This document shows positions 1 to 12,048 of a stretch of DNA of 64,000 nt, piece by piece. The DNA comes from Gymnorhina tibicen (Eukaryota > Chordata > Aves > Passeriformes > Artamidae): positions 2,130,546 through 2,194,545 of the forward strand of contig VXAZ01001116.1 in assembly GCA_013399875.1 (NCBI GenBank). Reading direction: 5' to 3'. A program made the position numbers and the translations under genes. How positions within the stretch are numbered: position 1 is the first letter of the stretch; each line of letters begins with the position of its first letter. The notes under the pieces are model-generated. The model was not told the origin of the DNA, did no database searches, and saw only the letters and a list, made by a program, of their open reading frames with translations.

Positions 1-1206
1 CTATTTATACAACTTCATACTACTCTTATGTTTGCCAATAAACTGAAAATAATTTCAAGATGAAGCTTTTCTGTCCCCAGTGATGTTTAAGAGAGCATCA
101 ATTAGTCGACTGTACTGCACAGTAGCAGTGAAAAATAATTCAAGCAAAGTGTGGCCAATGCAACATATGCCAAGGAAACAAAACAGACAAATCCCAAAAC
201 GCCAGTAAAGAGTTTGTTCTTATTAACAGTCAGAGATGATGCTTGTTACAGTCATAGACAAAACACATTTTCCAGCAGAAATTGCATTCTGTTGTGGCTT
301 TGACCTGTCCCTGCAGGATGCCTGGGCATCCATTTCCTCTTTTTAAAATGCACGTGACACTGCATCCCAGCCAGCAGGCTTGGAAATGAGCAACTGGGGC
401 ACCGCTCTGGGGCCTCAGGACATGGAGAGGCGGCAGCCAAAGGCATCTGCTGAGCTGGGGAGTGCCAGCCAGGCTGCCGGGACATCGCCTTTGGTGCACA
501 CAAGCCTCAGGCAGCTCTGTGATAACATGGCTGAACTATTTTGAGACATTTCAGAAATAAAAACATCACCATGTATCTTGTTACATGGGGAAAGATCAAA
601 TCTCTTCCCTCTGCAGACCACAGATGGACCTGGGCCATTCCCTAAGGCAAAGCCCCTACCAAAGTAAAATACTGTTGCAGTTTTAATCGAAAGTTCTCAT
701 TTAAATTATCAAGAATACTAATTTAGTGGTGAAATGTAACTTCTAAAGACAAGCCTTAACTCTACCTTCCTTGTGTCCTCTTTAAGTGTTTTTTAACAGC
801 AAGTCCAATATGAAATGACAAATGAAATTACATTTTCTATGTAATTCTATGTAATCAGGTCTGAATCTGATAAGATCTGCTTAGATCTCAATCTGATCAC
901 TGACAAGCTACAGTACTGCAATAACTGTCAGTACTCTTTTTTAGAAACAGAAGGGGGCTGTGGTTTAGCAGTGGTTGCAGAGAGAAAAAAAATGCTTGAT
1001 TTAGGCTTTTTCTGAGGCCAGATGAAGGCCAAGATGTAGCAGCTTCTGGAGTTCCCTACAGGGGCCTCCTACTACTTTTCAAAGCCACATGAAGTGATTC
1101 CAGCTGAGGCTTGGATCAAAATTACCTTTTTGTCAGAGCTCAACTTGCGAAGCAATGATAGATAACCTCCAGAAAATGGCACTGCTACTTCTGATAATAT
1201 TTCCAG
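1..1206 (+). other. LAMB4: LAMB4 intron (3' part)
   Basis: No exon is recognised here. By phase and homology, the coding exon before 1207 would be the counterpart of the LAMB1 beta-knob exon at 48457, and it must lie left of the window. The stretch ends in a TTCCAG acceptor at 1201-1206. Confidence 0.7.
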
Positions 1207-1351
1207 GTTGAAAGCATTAGAAAAATAGCAGAAGACAGCAAACTGAAAGGCTCACGATTTAATGGGCAACTGGAAATGGCTAAGAATCAAATTGAAGTGG
1301 ATGGAGAGATCACTAAGGAGTTCATCCAAAAAGTCAAAGACTTCTTGTTAG
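1207..1351 (+). CDS. LAMB4: LAMB4 exon encoding coiled-coil domain I start
   Basis: Acceptor TTCCAG, donor G|GTAAAT. The 145 nt begin VESIRKIAEDSK and end VKDFLL, leaving phase 1. Length and phase equal those of LAMB1 exon 28 (49042-49186). Confidence 0.85.
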
Positions 1352-4300
1352 GTAAATATGCAATGTTCTTTTTGACTCATTTTTTATATATATATTCCAA
1401 TATAATACAGCATAATAGACAGCCAGAAGATGATCTTGCTGTGTATGCATGAAATTTCTTGTCTACCTCCTGAGCTGTGCAAACTTTTTCAATCCCTTTT
1501 TTCTAGTGCTTCTTTCTCCCAGGTGACAGTACTTTGTACCAGTTTTACAGTGTATCTGTTACATTCTGATTATCAACTTTTATCACTGTGTTTAATTTGA
1601 AGCATGCAAGTAACTCCCTCTGTTCCTGGTTTATCTGAGTAAAGGACTATTAAGATAATTTCGTACAATATATAATGGCCAGGCATGTCCAATGCATCCT
1701 CAAATTGTTATTCCACCCCCTTCTTCCAGGCCCATAAATAGAGGCTCTCTGTAGGGAGCGTGGGAATTAGGACACATCCCGCTCCATCGTCTCCATAAAG
1801 CTGTAACTCGAGGAATCAAAGGTTTCTGGTAGAACTTCACCGCTCTCTTAAAAATGTAACAAAACAACCATATATACCCTAAAAATTTTCCACTCTTGTG
1901 ATTGCAGAAAAATGCTGTAGGAAACAGATCCTAAATTTTTTTACCAGATGCACATCAAAGAGTTCAAATGTGGCAGGATTTTCTTTAATCTCTTCAGTGT
2001 AGCTGATCTCATAAATTTCTATGGATTGCACATTGGCAGTCTTTTGACATTCCTACCTCTACATCCAAATGGGAGCGAGGGCAGAGGACAGAGGACTTCT
2101 TTTGTTCGGAAACATTTACATTATTTTATTGAATTGGAAGATTTAGGTCCATTTAATTCCTGAAGAGTCTCAGATTTTCATTTGATAGCCACTGAAAATT
2201 CCATCTTTCACTCTTTTATGTTTCTTAGTAGACATACAGCATTTACTAACAATTATAAAAGGATTTTTTCAAATCTTTGTTTTGTTAGTAGAAGTTTAAG
2301 AACAGGAACAGCTGAGAAGCATACACTTACATTAAATCTGCTGTACTCAACATTGATGTGAATGGTGATTTTGGATGAATATATTTCTACAGAAAATAGC
2401 TCTCAGGAATACACTACTGTTTGCACACTAAATGTCTTCTGTGTAATTCTTGCTGACTTACTCTGGAGATTAACATAAACATATAATATGTCTCAACTGT
2501 TTTATCACACAAGGTCTTGTCTATAAAAGGAAATGAGCAGAAAACTGAACTGATGATGTGACTTCACAAGGCATTGACTGCTCTAACTATGTGCGCCTCT
2601 GCCTCTTAGCAAGGAGCTAGGACAAGCTCATTTGTAATGGGAATTGTCAAAATATGGTTTTTTCTATTGTAAATTCCCATTCTATCCGAGTCTGACCCAG
2701 GTTCCCTCTGCAGCTTAGCCTTTCTCATTAACCAGTGAAGGAACCACCTTCTCAATATTGTGGCAACTCCAGGGAAGGGATTACACCCAGTGGCCAGCTT
2801 GGAAAGCTCCATTCACACCCCAGCCTCGCCAGGACCTCTTTGATCTGTGCGCCAAGGGAGAAATGGGCTCTGACACATCTAGCTGTGCTGGGCACTGATT
2901 TAAAACCCTCCACAGGATCTGTCCTACATCAGAATTTTAATAACTCAGTTCAAAGTGGGTTCAAATCCTCATTTTAGCCAGTTCTGACAACACTAACACA
3001 GCAGTACCTGGAAGCCTAATATTAAATTACAAAATGTTGGAGATAATTCTCTTACCCCCTTGCTGTGCCTGTCAGCTTTATTCTCCCACATAACTCAAAA
3101 GGTAGGCAGCCATAATGACCATTTACTGGGAGGAAGGAGCTACCTCAGGATACTCTCAGCTCCATTTCTGTTGCAGATGAGAGCGCACCTCCAGAAGACA
3201 TTGAGAAGGTGGCAAATTATGTTCTGCAAATAAACCTTCCCCTGACTCCACAAGAGCTCACGGGCATGCTTGGCAAACTCAAAAGCATTATGAACCACTG
3301 TGAGAAGTACAAACTGAATAATAAGAAAAACATAAAAAGGGAGGATGCTCCGACACTGCTGGTAGAGGCCCAAGAAGCTGAGTAAGTATTGTCATACTGA
3401 TGTGCCAACTCCAGCTGGGGTGGCACTGTGCACAGTAGAACTGCTCCATACCCCTGGCAGTATCCCAGTAACACTGGAGGGAGAGTTCAGACGGAGATTT
3501 CACTTTGCCTTTTCCACAGGGCCTATCCAGCAGGAAGCAGCCGTTGCCGCTCGGGCTGCAGGGGCTGACACGCTGAAAGGAAGCAGCTCCTGACAGCTCT
3601 CGGCTCCTCTGCCTGCTGAGTCAGAGAGGCCAAAGCAACTATTTAATTCCATCTAGGTCCTTGGACCTAGTGGAGCATTACGTCTAGCTCACTGGGTGGT
3701 TTGAAGGGTAAGAAAGAACCAACAAGAGAAAAAACATGTTCACCCCTGAGTCTTCCCTATTAGCAGTGCACCACCAGGCAGCCAGCAGCATCCAACCTCA
3801 CCTTGAGTACAGCAGCTCAGGTGCTCCCACACAAAGTCCTTTTCTAAGGTTTTGCTTTACCAACTTACCACAATTTTAATGGTTGTTGCTGGACTTGAGG
3901 AAAACATTCCTGCATGTCAGCATGGGTGCACTTGAAACACGTTCTTGTTTTGGTCAGCACACCATGATACTACACATGCTTCTTTTTCTCCATTTTAGCA
4001 AAGCAGCGAAAGCTCTTCCACCTGTGGATGAAATTAATAATAAACTAAAAAATGTTGTAAAGTCCCAAGGACACTCCAAAAATACCATCCTAAAGTTAAA
4101 TGAAGAGATACAAGGCATCAGAACACAAATCTCTCAGGTATCTTGCTGTAAATATTTTAATTTATTTGCTACATTTATTAGAAAAAGATACTTCATTCTG
4201 AAGTTTTTGTAACATAAACCTAAATAAATAAAACCAGAATGTGGCACAGATATGACACCAAATCCATACTGCTTAAGGGTGTCTTAATCCATTGACTGTC

Positions 4301-7229
4301 CCTCATTACCACGCTCTGCAAGCTGGATGGATGTTGCATAAGAAATCACAGCCTTCAATTGCTCTGTTTCAGGCTGAGAACCAAGTGAACAAGACAAACA
4401 ATAAACTAAATGACTTGTCAGCCAAACAGTCTGAGATGGGAGATGAAAGTGCCGCATGGCAGGCAAAAATGCTGATGAACAAGAATCAAGCTTCAAAGGC
4501 AAGAGCAGAGGCAGAAGCAGCTCACAAGCGAGCCCAGAATATTGATAATGTAAGCCCTTCTGTCACATGTTAAGAGAAAAAAAAATTCCTCCATGTTTAA
4601 TAGTACTTTTGCTTCAGAAGCATTGCCTTGCTGTCATCAAAACTGTTAACATTTTTCTTACACCATGCAGTGTAAAATGCCACAGGTTCAGAAGAATCTG
4701 TGTTTTATTTTAAGGTTTCTGGCATATACTTCTGTTTGCTTGAATGAAAGAAAACATACACATTTCTCTGGCTACTCCATGACATTTTTTCTTGCACTGT
4801 GTATAAGACTTGTAGTCACTATGGGCACCAGTAAACACAACAGAACAAATCACAAAACCAGATATTAAAATACATGAGTGGTGGAAGCAGCCTGACCATT
4901 CATCCTGTGCTGTTCTCCTTCAGAGAAAATTGCTGTGGGAGTTACTTGGAGTTTTAGGTTGGCTTGGTGCTTTCCTGTAGCTCAGTTTTTTGAAAATGCA
5001 GCTAGAAATTTGCTAAAATGGTAAGAACCAAGTATCCACAGCACAAGCTTGGAACATGACTGTACTTCCAAGTTACATTTGGAACATGACTGTACTTCCA
5101 AGTTACATGAACCATAGGCAAAATCTAAACTGCAACCTCAACAGCAACCTAGATCAGCAGGGGACAGATTAGGCAGTGAATATTAACACAATTGAAAAAT
5201 GAAAACCCCGATGTTGCTACAGATAATTCATTAAATTTGAATTAAGCCTTATGGCAAAATGAAATTTACAGGAAAGCCCTATCAACAGAAGTAAAAACAA
5301 CATAAACTTAAAATATCTTAAATAATATTTTCTTTATATCCTTGCCCTTCTCCTTTAGATTACTCCACAGGCAGTTTGTTTTAATTGATTTCTATTGCAT
5401 TTTGCAAAGCATTTTTTGATATCTACAAATTAGGGATATATTTTTTAATATTTAGGAGAATGAGAAATCTAAACTTTGGTTCAAAGAGGACATCAAAAAA
5501 AGGTATTAAAACTTCCTTCTGTACACCAGATTAATTATGAGATGCTTTTAAACTAAATAATGGCATTTTGTTACAGGAATTTGCTGACATTAAAAGAAAG
5601 TACACCATTCTTCAAGAAAAGCTAAAAACCCAAGGACCTCCAAAAATAACACTAGAAAAAGTGAAACAGTTGAAAGAAGAAGCAGAAAAACTGGCTGAAG
5701 AGACTGAAAAGAAGATAAAAAGAATAACAGGTGATGTTCTCACTTCCACAGTGAGTGGTAAACACTGTGATAGTCATGAATTCAAGGCTGAAGCCCTTGC
5801 CCACGGACACCAACACACTAGGCTCATCCTAAATTAGGTTTAAAACAATTTGTCTGGTGAAAATCCCTGCCTGAAGCTACTCGTTTTAAAAGGAGATTAA
5901 TTGATTTGGCTTACATACTTTTTCTGACATAAATAGATTGCTATAAGCAAAGTTTAAGAACTGTCCACACAGGGACTTGCAGTGATTTTCTTCAGTTTAA
6001 AAACAGGGCAAATGCAAAATCTGTGTAAAACCTGGCTGCAGATTTGGCTGGAGGCCCTGATTTATGCACTTGCTTTGGGCACTTGGACTTTTGATCCTTC
6101 CTCTACGCGCTGTCTTTCCCTACATCACCCGAGTGAGGGTTTGTGTGACAGAGCTGTAGGGCAGCTGTTTTCCATCAGTCCATGCTTGTTCCCCTTCAGA
6201 CATTATCTCTGAGCAATGGCAAAACAAACCAGGTACAATTACCAGCCTGTGGAGACTGAAGCTGACGTGCCCTGAACCTGTGGGACCACGACTGTCAGGC
6301 AGAGGGGTGGTGGGCAGTGGAGACCGTGGCTGCTGTGGCGGTGCTGGCACCGCTGCTCACACAGGCCCTCGTGTAGGCTTAGAGGGTCACCAAAAAGGAA
6401 GACCATATCTCATGTCCCTGCACACAGGGAACCTAATTCTCCTTGTAGTGAAGGTCTCACTGGGAGTCCTTAGGCCTAAGATCCTGCCAGGCTCAACATC
6501 AGAAAATACCATGTAACATCAGCAAAACTGAAGCTGAAACTCTGTCCCAGGAGAAAACTCTTCAGGACAGGATCCAAATAAATATTTTGAGTACATATCT
6601 TGAGGAAAGGCATTAAGAGCATCCCAGTCACTCCAAATGCCCAGATGATAAGGGCATTAGAAACAGGCAGTGAATACTGTGGATTTAACTCATTACCAAT
6701 ATGTTTACATTGGTGAAGCTTCATGGGAACCAGCAGAAAACAGTTACACAAGTGAGGGAGACTTAAGCCCATCACACCCAAATTGTCTAGGCTTTACACA
6801 CATCAGTACCCACACTGTTCCTCTGAGTGTTTCCATTTAAACCAAGTCCTTTAAGAGCTCCATCCTAGCTGGTGGACAAAAGCACATGCTGAGAAGTTAA
6901 TTTCTTCAAGGGTGCCATGCTTCTCTTGCTATCCAGAAGCCAGAATTTTCCCTCCAGTTGCATATATAACATTCCCCATTTGAAATGGGCTTATTGCCTC
7001 TAAAACTGCTGGGAAAAGAAATGCTGCTAATCCCTGGATTTTAGTTACACAGCAAATGTGAGCATCTTTGCATGTCTCTGCTCTTCCAGATTTGGAGAAG
7101 AAGCTTCAGGAACTGAATCAAACCAAACAAGATAAGGCAGAGCAACTGAGAAAACTAGAGGAACAAGTGATAGCCATTAAAAATGAAATCATGGAGCAGG
7201 AAAGCAAGTATGCAACATGCAAGAGTTAG
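1207..7229 (+). CDS. LAMB4: Laminin subunit beta 4, last six coding exons (partial gene)
   Basis: Six exons (1207-1351, 3177-3381, 3999-4137, 4373-4549, 5577-5730, 7090-7229) join in one open frame of about 319 codons ending in TAG. The product is almost all Lys/Glu/Ala-rich heptad-like sequence, as in the long arm of laminin beta chains, where it winds with alpha and gamma chains. It ends YATCKS, placing a cysteine near the C-terminus like the YSTCL end of LAMB1, which family knowledge links to the gamma chain by a disulfide. Exon lengths and phases mirror the six terminal LAMB1 exons (49042-53969). Position directly upstream of LAMB1, same strand, with DLD beyond, matches the conserved vertebrate LAMB4-LAMB1-DLD order. 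The N-terminal domains are outside the window. It could only be another beta-type laminin; LAMB4 is by far the best fit. Confidence 0.88.
3177..3381 (+). CDS. LAMB4: LAMB4 coiled-coil exon
   Basis: Acceptor TTGCAG, donor GA|GTAAGT. The 205 nt enter in phase 1 (split codon GAT) and leave in phase 2. They contain ESAPPEDIEKVANYVLQINL and TPQELTGMLGKL, the counterpart of the LAMB1 segment with STPQQLQAL (49939-50146). Confidence 0.88.
3999..4137 (+). CDS. LAMB4: LAMB4 coiled-coil exon
   Basis: Acceptor TTTTAG, donor CAG|GTATCT. The 139 nt enter in phase 2, read KAAKALPPVDEINNKLKNVV and end RTQISQ in phase 0. Counterpart of LAMB1 exon 30. Confidence 0.85.
4373..4549 (+). CDS. LAMB4: LAMB4 coiled-coil exon
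   Basis: Acceptor TTTCAG, donor AAT|GTAAGC. 177 nt in phase 0, from AENQVNKTNNKLNDLSAKQ to AHKRAQNIDN. Same length and phase as LAMB1 exon 31 (51297-51473). Confidence 0.88.
5049..5108 (+). repeat. Perfect 30-bp tandem duplication in a LAMB4 intron
   Basis: Positions 5049-5078 repeat without mismatch at 5079-5108. The unit begins TTGGAACATGACTG and ends AAGTTACAT. Two copies and no spacer; it looks like a recent local duplication. Confidence 0.9.
5577..5730 (+). CDS. LAMB4: LAMB4 coiled-coil exon
   Basis: Acceptor TTACAG, donor ACAG|GTGATG. 154 nt, phase 0 to phase 1, from EFADIKRKYTILQEKLK to EETEKKIKRIT. Counterpart of LAMB1 exon 32 (160 nt), two codons shorter. Confidence 0.88.
7090..7229 (+). 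CDS. LAMB4: LAMB4 terminal coding exon with stop
   Basis: Acceptor CTTCCAG. The split codon GAT is followed by LEKKLQELNQTKQDKAEQLR, and the frame ends YATCKS with TAG at 7227-7229. The cysteine near the end matches the C-terminal disulfide cysteine of laminin beta chains. Confidence 0.9.
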
Positions 7230-7416
7230 GAACTGAACAGACCATCTGGTAAAATGCAGCTGAAGTCACCATGATTACCACATCCTGAGCATCCTGGCAC
7301 AGGGCACTGTCCTCTGGAAATAGATCTGAAGTGGCCTAGTGAATATTGTAATTTTCTCTTTTTTACTTTTTTTCTTTTGTCCAGTTGAGTTTATATGGAA
7401 ATAGGAAATACCTTTT

Positions 7417-7422
7417 AATAAA
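7417..7422 (+). terminator. LAMB4: Candidate LAMB4 poly(A) signal
   Basis: Canonical AATAAA lies 188 bases after the LAMB4 stop, implying a short 3' UTR. A second AATAAA at 8215-8220 could serve a longer form. Confidence 0.55.
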
Positions 7423-7449
7423 CCATCTAATTTAGTAATCAGGTGTAGT

Positions 7450-10400
7450 CTTTGAGGGAGCTCTACAATACACTCCTGTGCACAGGCTAGGCCTTCTTGT
7501 GGTAGAGGGGTTGGAAATGCAAAAGGAGGATTGCTCAGAGAGCTGCTGGTAACTGCCTCAGAGACAGACTCCCAACACCCTGTGTCTTCTGCCAAACCCT
7601 AAATAACGTGGTTGTGCCACGACCCTGCCCGGGGGTGCCCCGACTCGGACTGGGCGATGCAGATGAAACCCTGAGGGCTCCTGCAGCCACCCCTGCTGAC
7701 AACCAGCAGCATCCCCAGGCACTGTCACTGCTCCAACCCCATCTCTTCACTGAGACAGAGCAGGGGGTGCACCAGGAACTGATGATGTGAGGGTCCCGCT
7801 GGGTCACTGAAAATGCGACGGGCAGCACCTCCATGCAGCGCGGGGCCACTAGCGGTGGGCGACGAGGCCGATTCCCCGGTGCCCACTGGATGGCAGTGCT
7901 CAGATGCTTAACGCCGAAAGCAATTTAAAATTATCTTTTCTCTGGCAATGGCGCTCCCGCAATGCCTGTTTTTCTTACGCTTGTAAGGGGTTTCACACAT
8001 TTTTCATTAATGCAACCAACAACTGGAGAATAATTCCGGCTCTTAGGTTTAAGCAGTGAGTCTAAAGGGCCAGAAATGTTGAAAACCAGTTTCTCCAGTT
8101 CTTCTCCCACATGTAGCACTTCTCACAACTCACGGTTTACTCAGCAGTTTCTTGTAGCCACAACGAACACCTGAATTGGCCTAAATTTTAGTCTGCAATT
8201 CCTTTTTTTATATAAATAAAGAAGGAAACTGTGGCTAAGCAATGTTATAGAAGTGCCAGAGTTTTAAAAAGACTGCAGTGAGCTATGCCTCGGTTTGAAA
8301 ATCCCACCCTTGGTATACATACTACTGCAGGACACAGAGCAGACTAATGATGGGTTTCCCTCGGTTAAAACCAGTCGTGTAATTCCTGGCTGGACTGTCC
8401 CACAGCGAGGGACTTCATTCAGCACGGCGCTGCTTCAGAGCTCAGATGCAGCCCAGACCACATCTGTGAAACGAGGAATGCTCAGCGGGAACACAGGGCT
8501 CTTAACATTGACCCATGCCAGCAGCACCCGTAAAACAATCCTTATCGATCCAACGGAGATAAACACTGCATAGTTATCACCCTGTGTTTACAAGAGCTAA
8601 AGTAGCATTGGTATGCACTGGGGGCTTGGGTGGGAATTTCTGGCGGATGAGATTTCAGAGATACTCCTCTAACTCAAACCAGCTGCGCTCCAGGGCAATG
8701 TGCAACATGCATTGCACCGTGACACATTCTATTGTGAAAATAATGGAATCAAATTATAATTTTGATATAATCTAACAAAGCCACCTGAATGCAGGAATGC
8801 ACACAATTTGTGGGTTAGCGTTTTCTGAATTTTAGCACATTAAAAAAATTATCTGTGAGGTGTGAGGCTTCTTTCTAAGTTACTAGGCTGTAATCAGGTG
8901 ATTGTATGTAGACTGACTTTGCCCTAATGAAATCGAACGTTTCTGTTTTACTTGGAGCATGCACCAAGCTGTTCACATGCAGGTCTCCAAGTAAGGAAGG
9001 ATTTTCTGCAGGTTTCAGTGCATCCCTGCTGCACTGCTCCTGGAAGAGGCAAACTGAAGGCCTTAGACAGAAATTCCCAATTATGTATAAACTACAATTA
9101 TTTCATACATGGCTTTAAAAATCTGAATTCACAAGCAAAAAGCTGAAAGAGAACTCTCTCCTAAAATCCACTGTTGACAACAAGAATTGCAGTATGGCTT
9201 TCCACAAGCTGCATGGATGAGAAATCTGTAAACACAAGGCAGTTAAACAAGCCTGGAGGGGAGATCTATCCATGGGGGGGAAAAGAAATCGCTGGAAGGA
9301 AGACGGAAGCAGGAAGAGGAAAGTCAGCACAGAGTCTAACCTCCCCTGCCTGCCTCCAAGCATGCTCAGACACACAAAGGAAGCAGATCTGATGGGACCA
9401 GAGACTACAGAACTCCAAATCCATTCTGTGACAGCTTCTGAGGTTTACAACTGTGCAGCATTTCCTATTGGAAGTGATGCAAAAACTTCTGAAGTGTTTT
9501 TTCAAAGTCAATTTGTGGGGAAAATGCTGACTCTAGATAAAAAGTACCTATTTGTAGTTCCCCCTGGACCTCTTCCTTGTGGGGAGAAGTGGCTTCAGAA
9601 AACTGTTTCTTGAAAAAAACTTGAAATAAGTATCTTGCTGTAGAGCATTTTGACTTCAATGGCATTAATCAAAATGCAAACAACCCTTAACCAGATGGAC
9701 ATATAATCAAAGATATATTTAATCAAAATCATATCATCAGCTCTGTCTTCTAGGCATTCAACCACTGCAGTGTTTTAAGAAAACGGGTGATCAAGTGGGT
9801 CCCACTGGGGTCAAATTCTGAAATTTTGTTCTTTGAGAAGACTTCCAACCCCACAGCAACACAAACACTCCAGGGCTGTAAGGGTGGTTCGCCAACCGCA
9901 AAGATAGAGCATGACACGAAACTGAGTTTTTATCATTTGAAGAATCAAATTAAAATACTCCCACTCACTATTTGTCAGGAGCACTGCAGAGAGGGAGGGA
10001 CATGTTCTCTGTTCTTAATCACTCACACACTAAATGTGGTGGCTTCAGTTACCTCTGAAAGAAGAGCACAGTTATGGGTGATGGTGGCCACCCCAGGCCG
10101 TGGCTGAAGTTCCAGCTCAATCCCTGATGTCGCACGGCAGGGTCGCCCCCAGGCTGGAACAAAGCACATTTTCATGCTGTCTGTGGCAAGGCACAAAGGA
10201 GCCTATAGGGGAGGATAGGACTTCTACAAGGCTATGAAACAGGAAAAAAACAGAAGGAGAAAACTTCAATAGAAGTTGAAAAAATATGGGACAGAAAAAT
10301 ATCCAGTGGCAATGAAACTGTCGCACATGGGGTGATGCTGCTGCCCATCTGCCATGGATCAGAGGAGGTTCTAACAGCAGCAGAGCTGTTAGAATGTAAC

Positions 10401-10830
10401 ATTTTCTGTTAGTGGGGGACAAAAATGTTTGTTGTACTGAAGCTTAAAAAATATGACAGGGTCATGAAACTGAATTTGTTTTGTGAATTTAGAAGACCAC
10501 ATTGCAGAAGAAGTTTAGAATATTACAACTCCTGCCCTGTCAGTTTAGAATGATTTAATTTCATGGATATCTTTAATGAAACAGCTCCACCAGTTCTTTA
10601 ATCCAGAGTCTTGGGTTATGTTTCAAACCTGGTGTTTAACCTTTAGGGCAAGTCACTTGGTATCTCTCTGTTTCTGCTTATCCATCTGTAAAATGAGAAT
10701 GAACATATTTACCTACCTCGGCAGGGTTTGCTGGGCCGGACAGACCATGGTGTGTTTTCACTCTGGCACTGCAAATAGTAAGGGCAAAGTGTTCTTGAGA
10801 GACACTGGTACCTGGTAAAGATTTACACAA
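7450..10830. other. LAMB4-LAMB1 intergenic region
   Basis: No supported gene. Most of it is AT-rich, with a small GC/CpG-richer patch at about 7605-7890. Short open frames occur (for example 9272-9613), but none has recognisable domains or a splice context. Confidence 0.6.
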
Positions 10831-10833
10831 GTT

Positions 10834-10873
10834 CACGTGTTACACGTGCGCAAGCAAAACCTGGGTATATAAA
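10834..10873 (+). promoter_or_regulatory. Two CACGTG E-boxes followed by a TATA-like motif
   Basis: CACGTG occurs at 10834-10839 and again at 10843-10848, and TATATAAA at 10866-10873. The arrangement resembles a compact TATA promoter about 1.1 kb upstream of the LAMB1 start codon. It could drive an upstream non-coding LAMB1 first exon or an unrelated transcript. No transcript evidence is available here. Confidence 0.3.
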
Positions 10874-11366
10874 CCTGGGCATTTGTCCCAGCCACATCCA
10901 TCCTTCATACACACTCCTTGGCGTTTTTTTACCAGTAACCCTTTTCCCTGGGTGCTGAGGGGACTCTGCCACCGGCCAACGAAGCCCCCATGTTCCCCAG
11001 CAGAGGCCAGGGAACTGATGTGGAAGGCTGGGGCACAGAGGCAGCTCCGGCACAGCCATTCATTCCTTGCAGCTGCCCCAGTGCCCCTGGGAAGGCAACA
11101 GTGCCTTGTGCTCCCAGTGAATGCGACACAGCCTGGCAGTGGCTGGTCTGGGCTTGTCGGGCCTCTCTGCCTGTGCCAGGACCAGACCTGGCCATGTATA
11201 GCAGCAGGGCCATCATCCCCAGGAATGGCGCTCCTGAGCCACACGTGCTGGCACCACAGCACCAGGCAAAGTGGGGCCACTGAGCATCGCATGCGACAGT
11301 TGCCAACCCCCTGATTCTTTGCTTGGTTTTGGGCCTTGCCGCACAAGTATGCCCCATTGTCTGTCC

Positions 11367-11414
11367 GTCCATCCATCCATCCATCCATCCATCCATCCAT
11401 CCATCCATCCATCC
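11367..11414. repeat. (ATCC)n microsatellite
   Basis: About eleven uninterrupted ATCC units, with one GTCC variant at the left edge. It sits about 0.6 kb upstream of the LAMB1 start codon, just outside the CpG island. On the other strand it is (GGAT)n. Confidence 0.95.
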
Positions 11415-11947
11415 CAGGGGCCTGGCTCCATCCACACTACCAGCAAAAGACAGGGTTAGGCCAATAACCCCATTCCTTCACTGCTTCTCCATCGACAGGG
11501 GCAGGGAGGGGGGGCACCCGATTGGTGATTGCCCCCACCTATCCATCACCCCCATCCAATTGTCGCACCCTGCCCAGAGCCCGCTCCCGACGCTGCAGCG
11601 GAAAGCAGGAAGAGCACAACCTGCGGGCCGGGGGGCTGGAGTCCCCCGTTCTCCGCTCGGGGCTCCTGGCTGCAGTGGGGCAGAAGATCCCCTCCCCAGC
11701 CCGCTCTCCCCTTGCCTCCTACGCCAACTGAGCTGCCCGTCCTCGACGGCTGCGCTCCCTGCCCCGGCTGAGGGCCGGGCTGCCCGGGGCGGGGGGCCGG
11801 GCGGGAGGGGCTCGGCCCAGCCCCGCGGGTGCGGAGCGGGGGGAGAAGGAGGAGGGCCGGGGGGCGCCCGGCGGTGCGGGGCCGCGGTCGGGAACGGCGG
11901 CGCCTGCGTGGAGCAGCGGATTTCGGCGGCGCGCGGAGGGACAGCCA

Positions 11948-12008
11948 CGTCCCGTCCCGTCCCGTCGCGCCCTGTCCCATCCTGTCCCGTCCCGTCCCGC
12001 CGCCGCCC
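11948..12008. repeat. LAMB1: Imperfect (CCCGT)n array next to the LAMB1 start codon
   Basis: Pentamers of the CCCGT type fill the last ~60 bases of the presumed 5' UTR. The complementary strand has nine GGG tracts separated by 2 to 7 bases (CCC at 11951, 11956, 11961, 11970, 11976, 11986, 11991, 11996 and 12006). That meets the usual G-quadruplex pattern on the template strand. Confidence 0.85.
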
Positions 12009-12011
12009 GCC

Positions 12012-12048
12012 ATGGGCCGCCTCCCGCTGTACCTCTGCTGCTGCCTCG
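12012..12048 (+). CDS. LAMB1: LAMB1 exon 1: start codon and signal peptide
   Basis: ATG in strong Kozak context encodes [12 protein letters not shown] and leaves in phase 1 at donor G|GTAACT. With exon 2 it makes a hydrophobic signal peptide ending AAA, with likely cleavage before QEPEYSYG. Confidence 0.9.

Noticed and set aside
10840..11412. 190-codon minus-strand frame beginning with repeated MDGW
   Set aside because: The repeated peptide is just the translated ATCC microsatellite; the rest has no domain.
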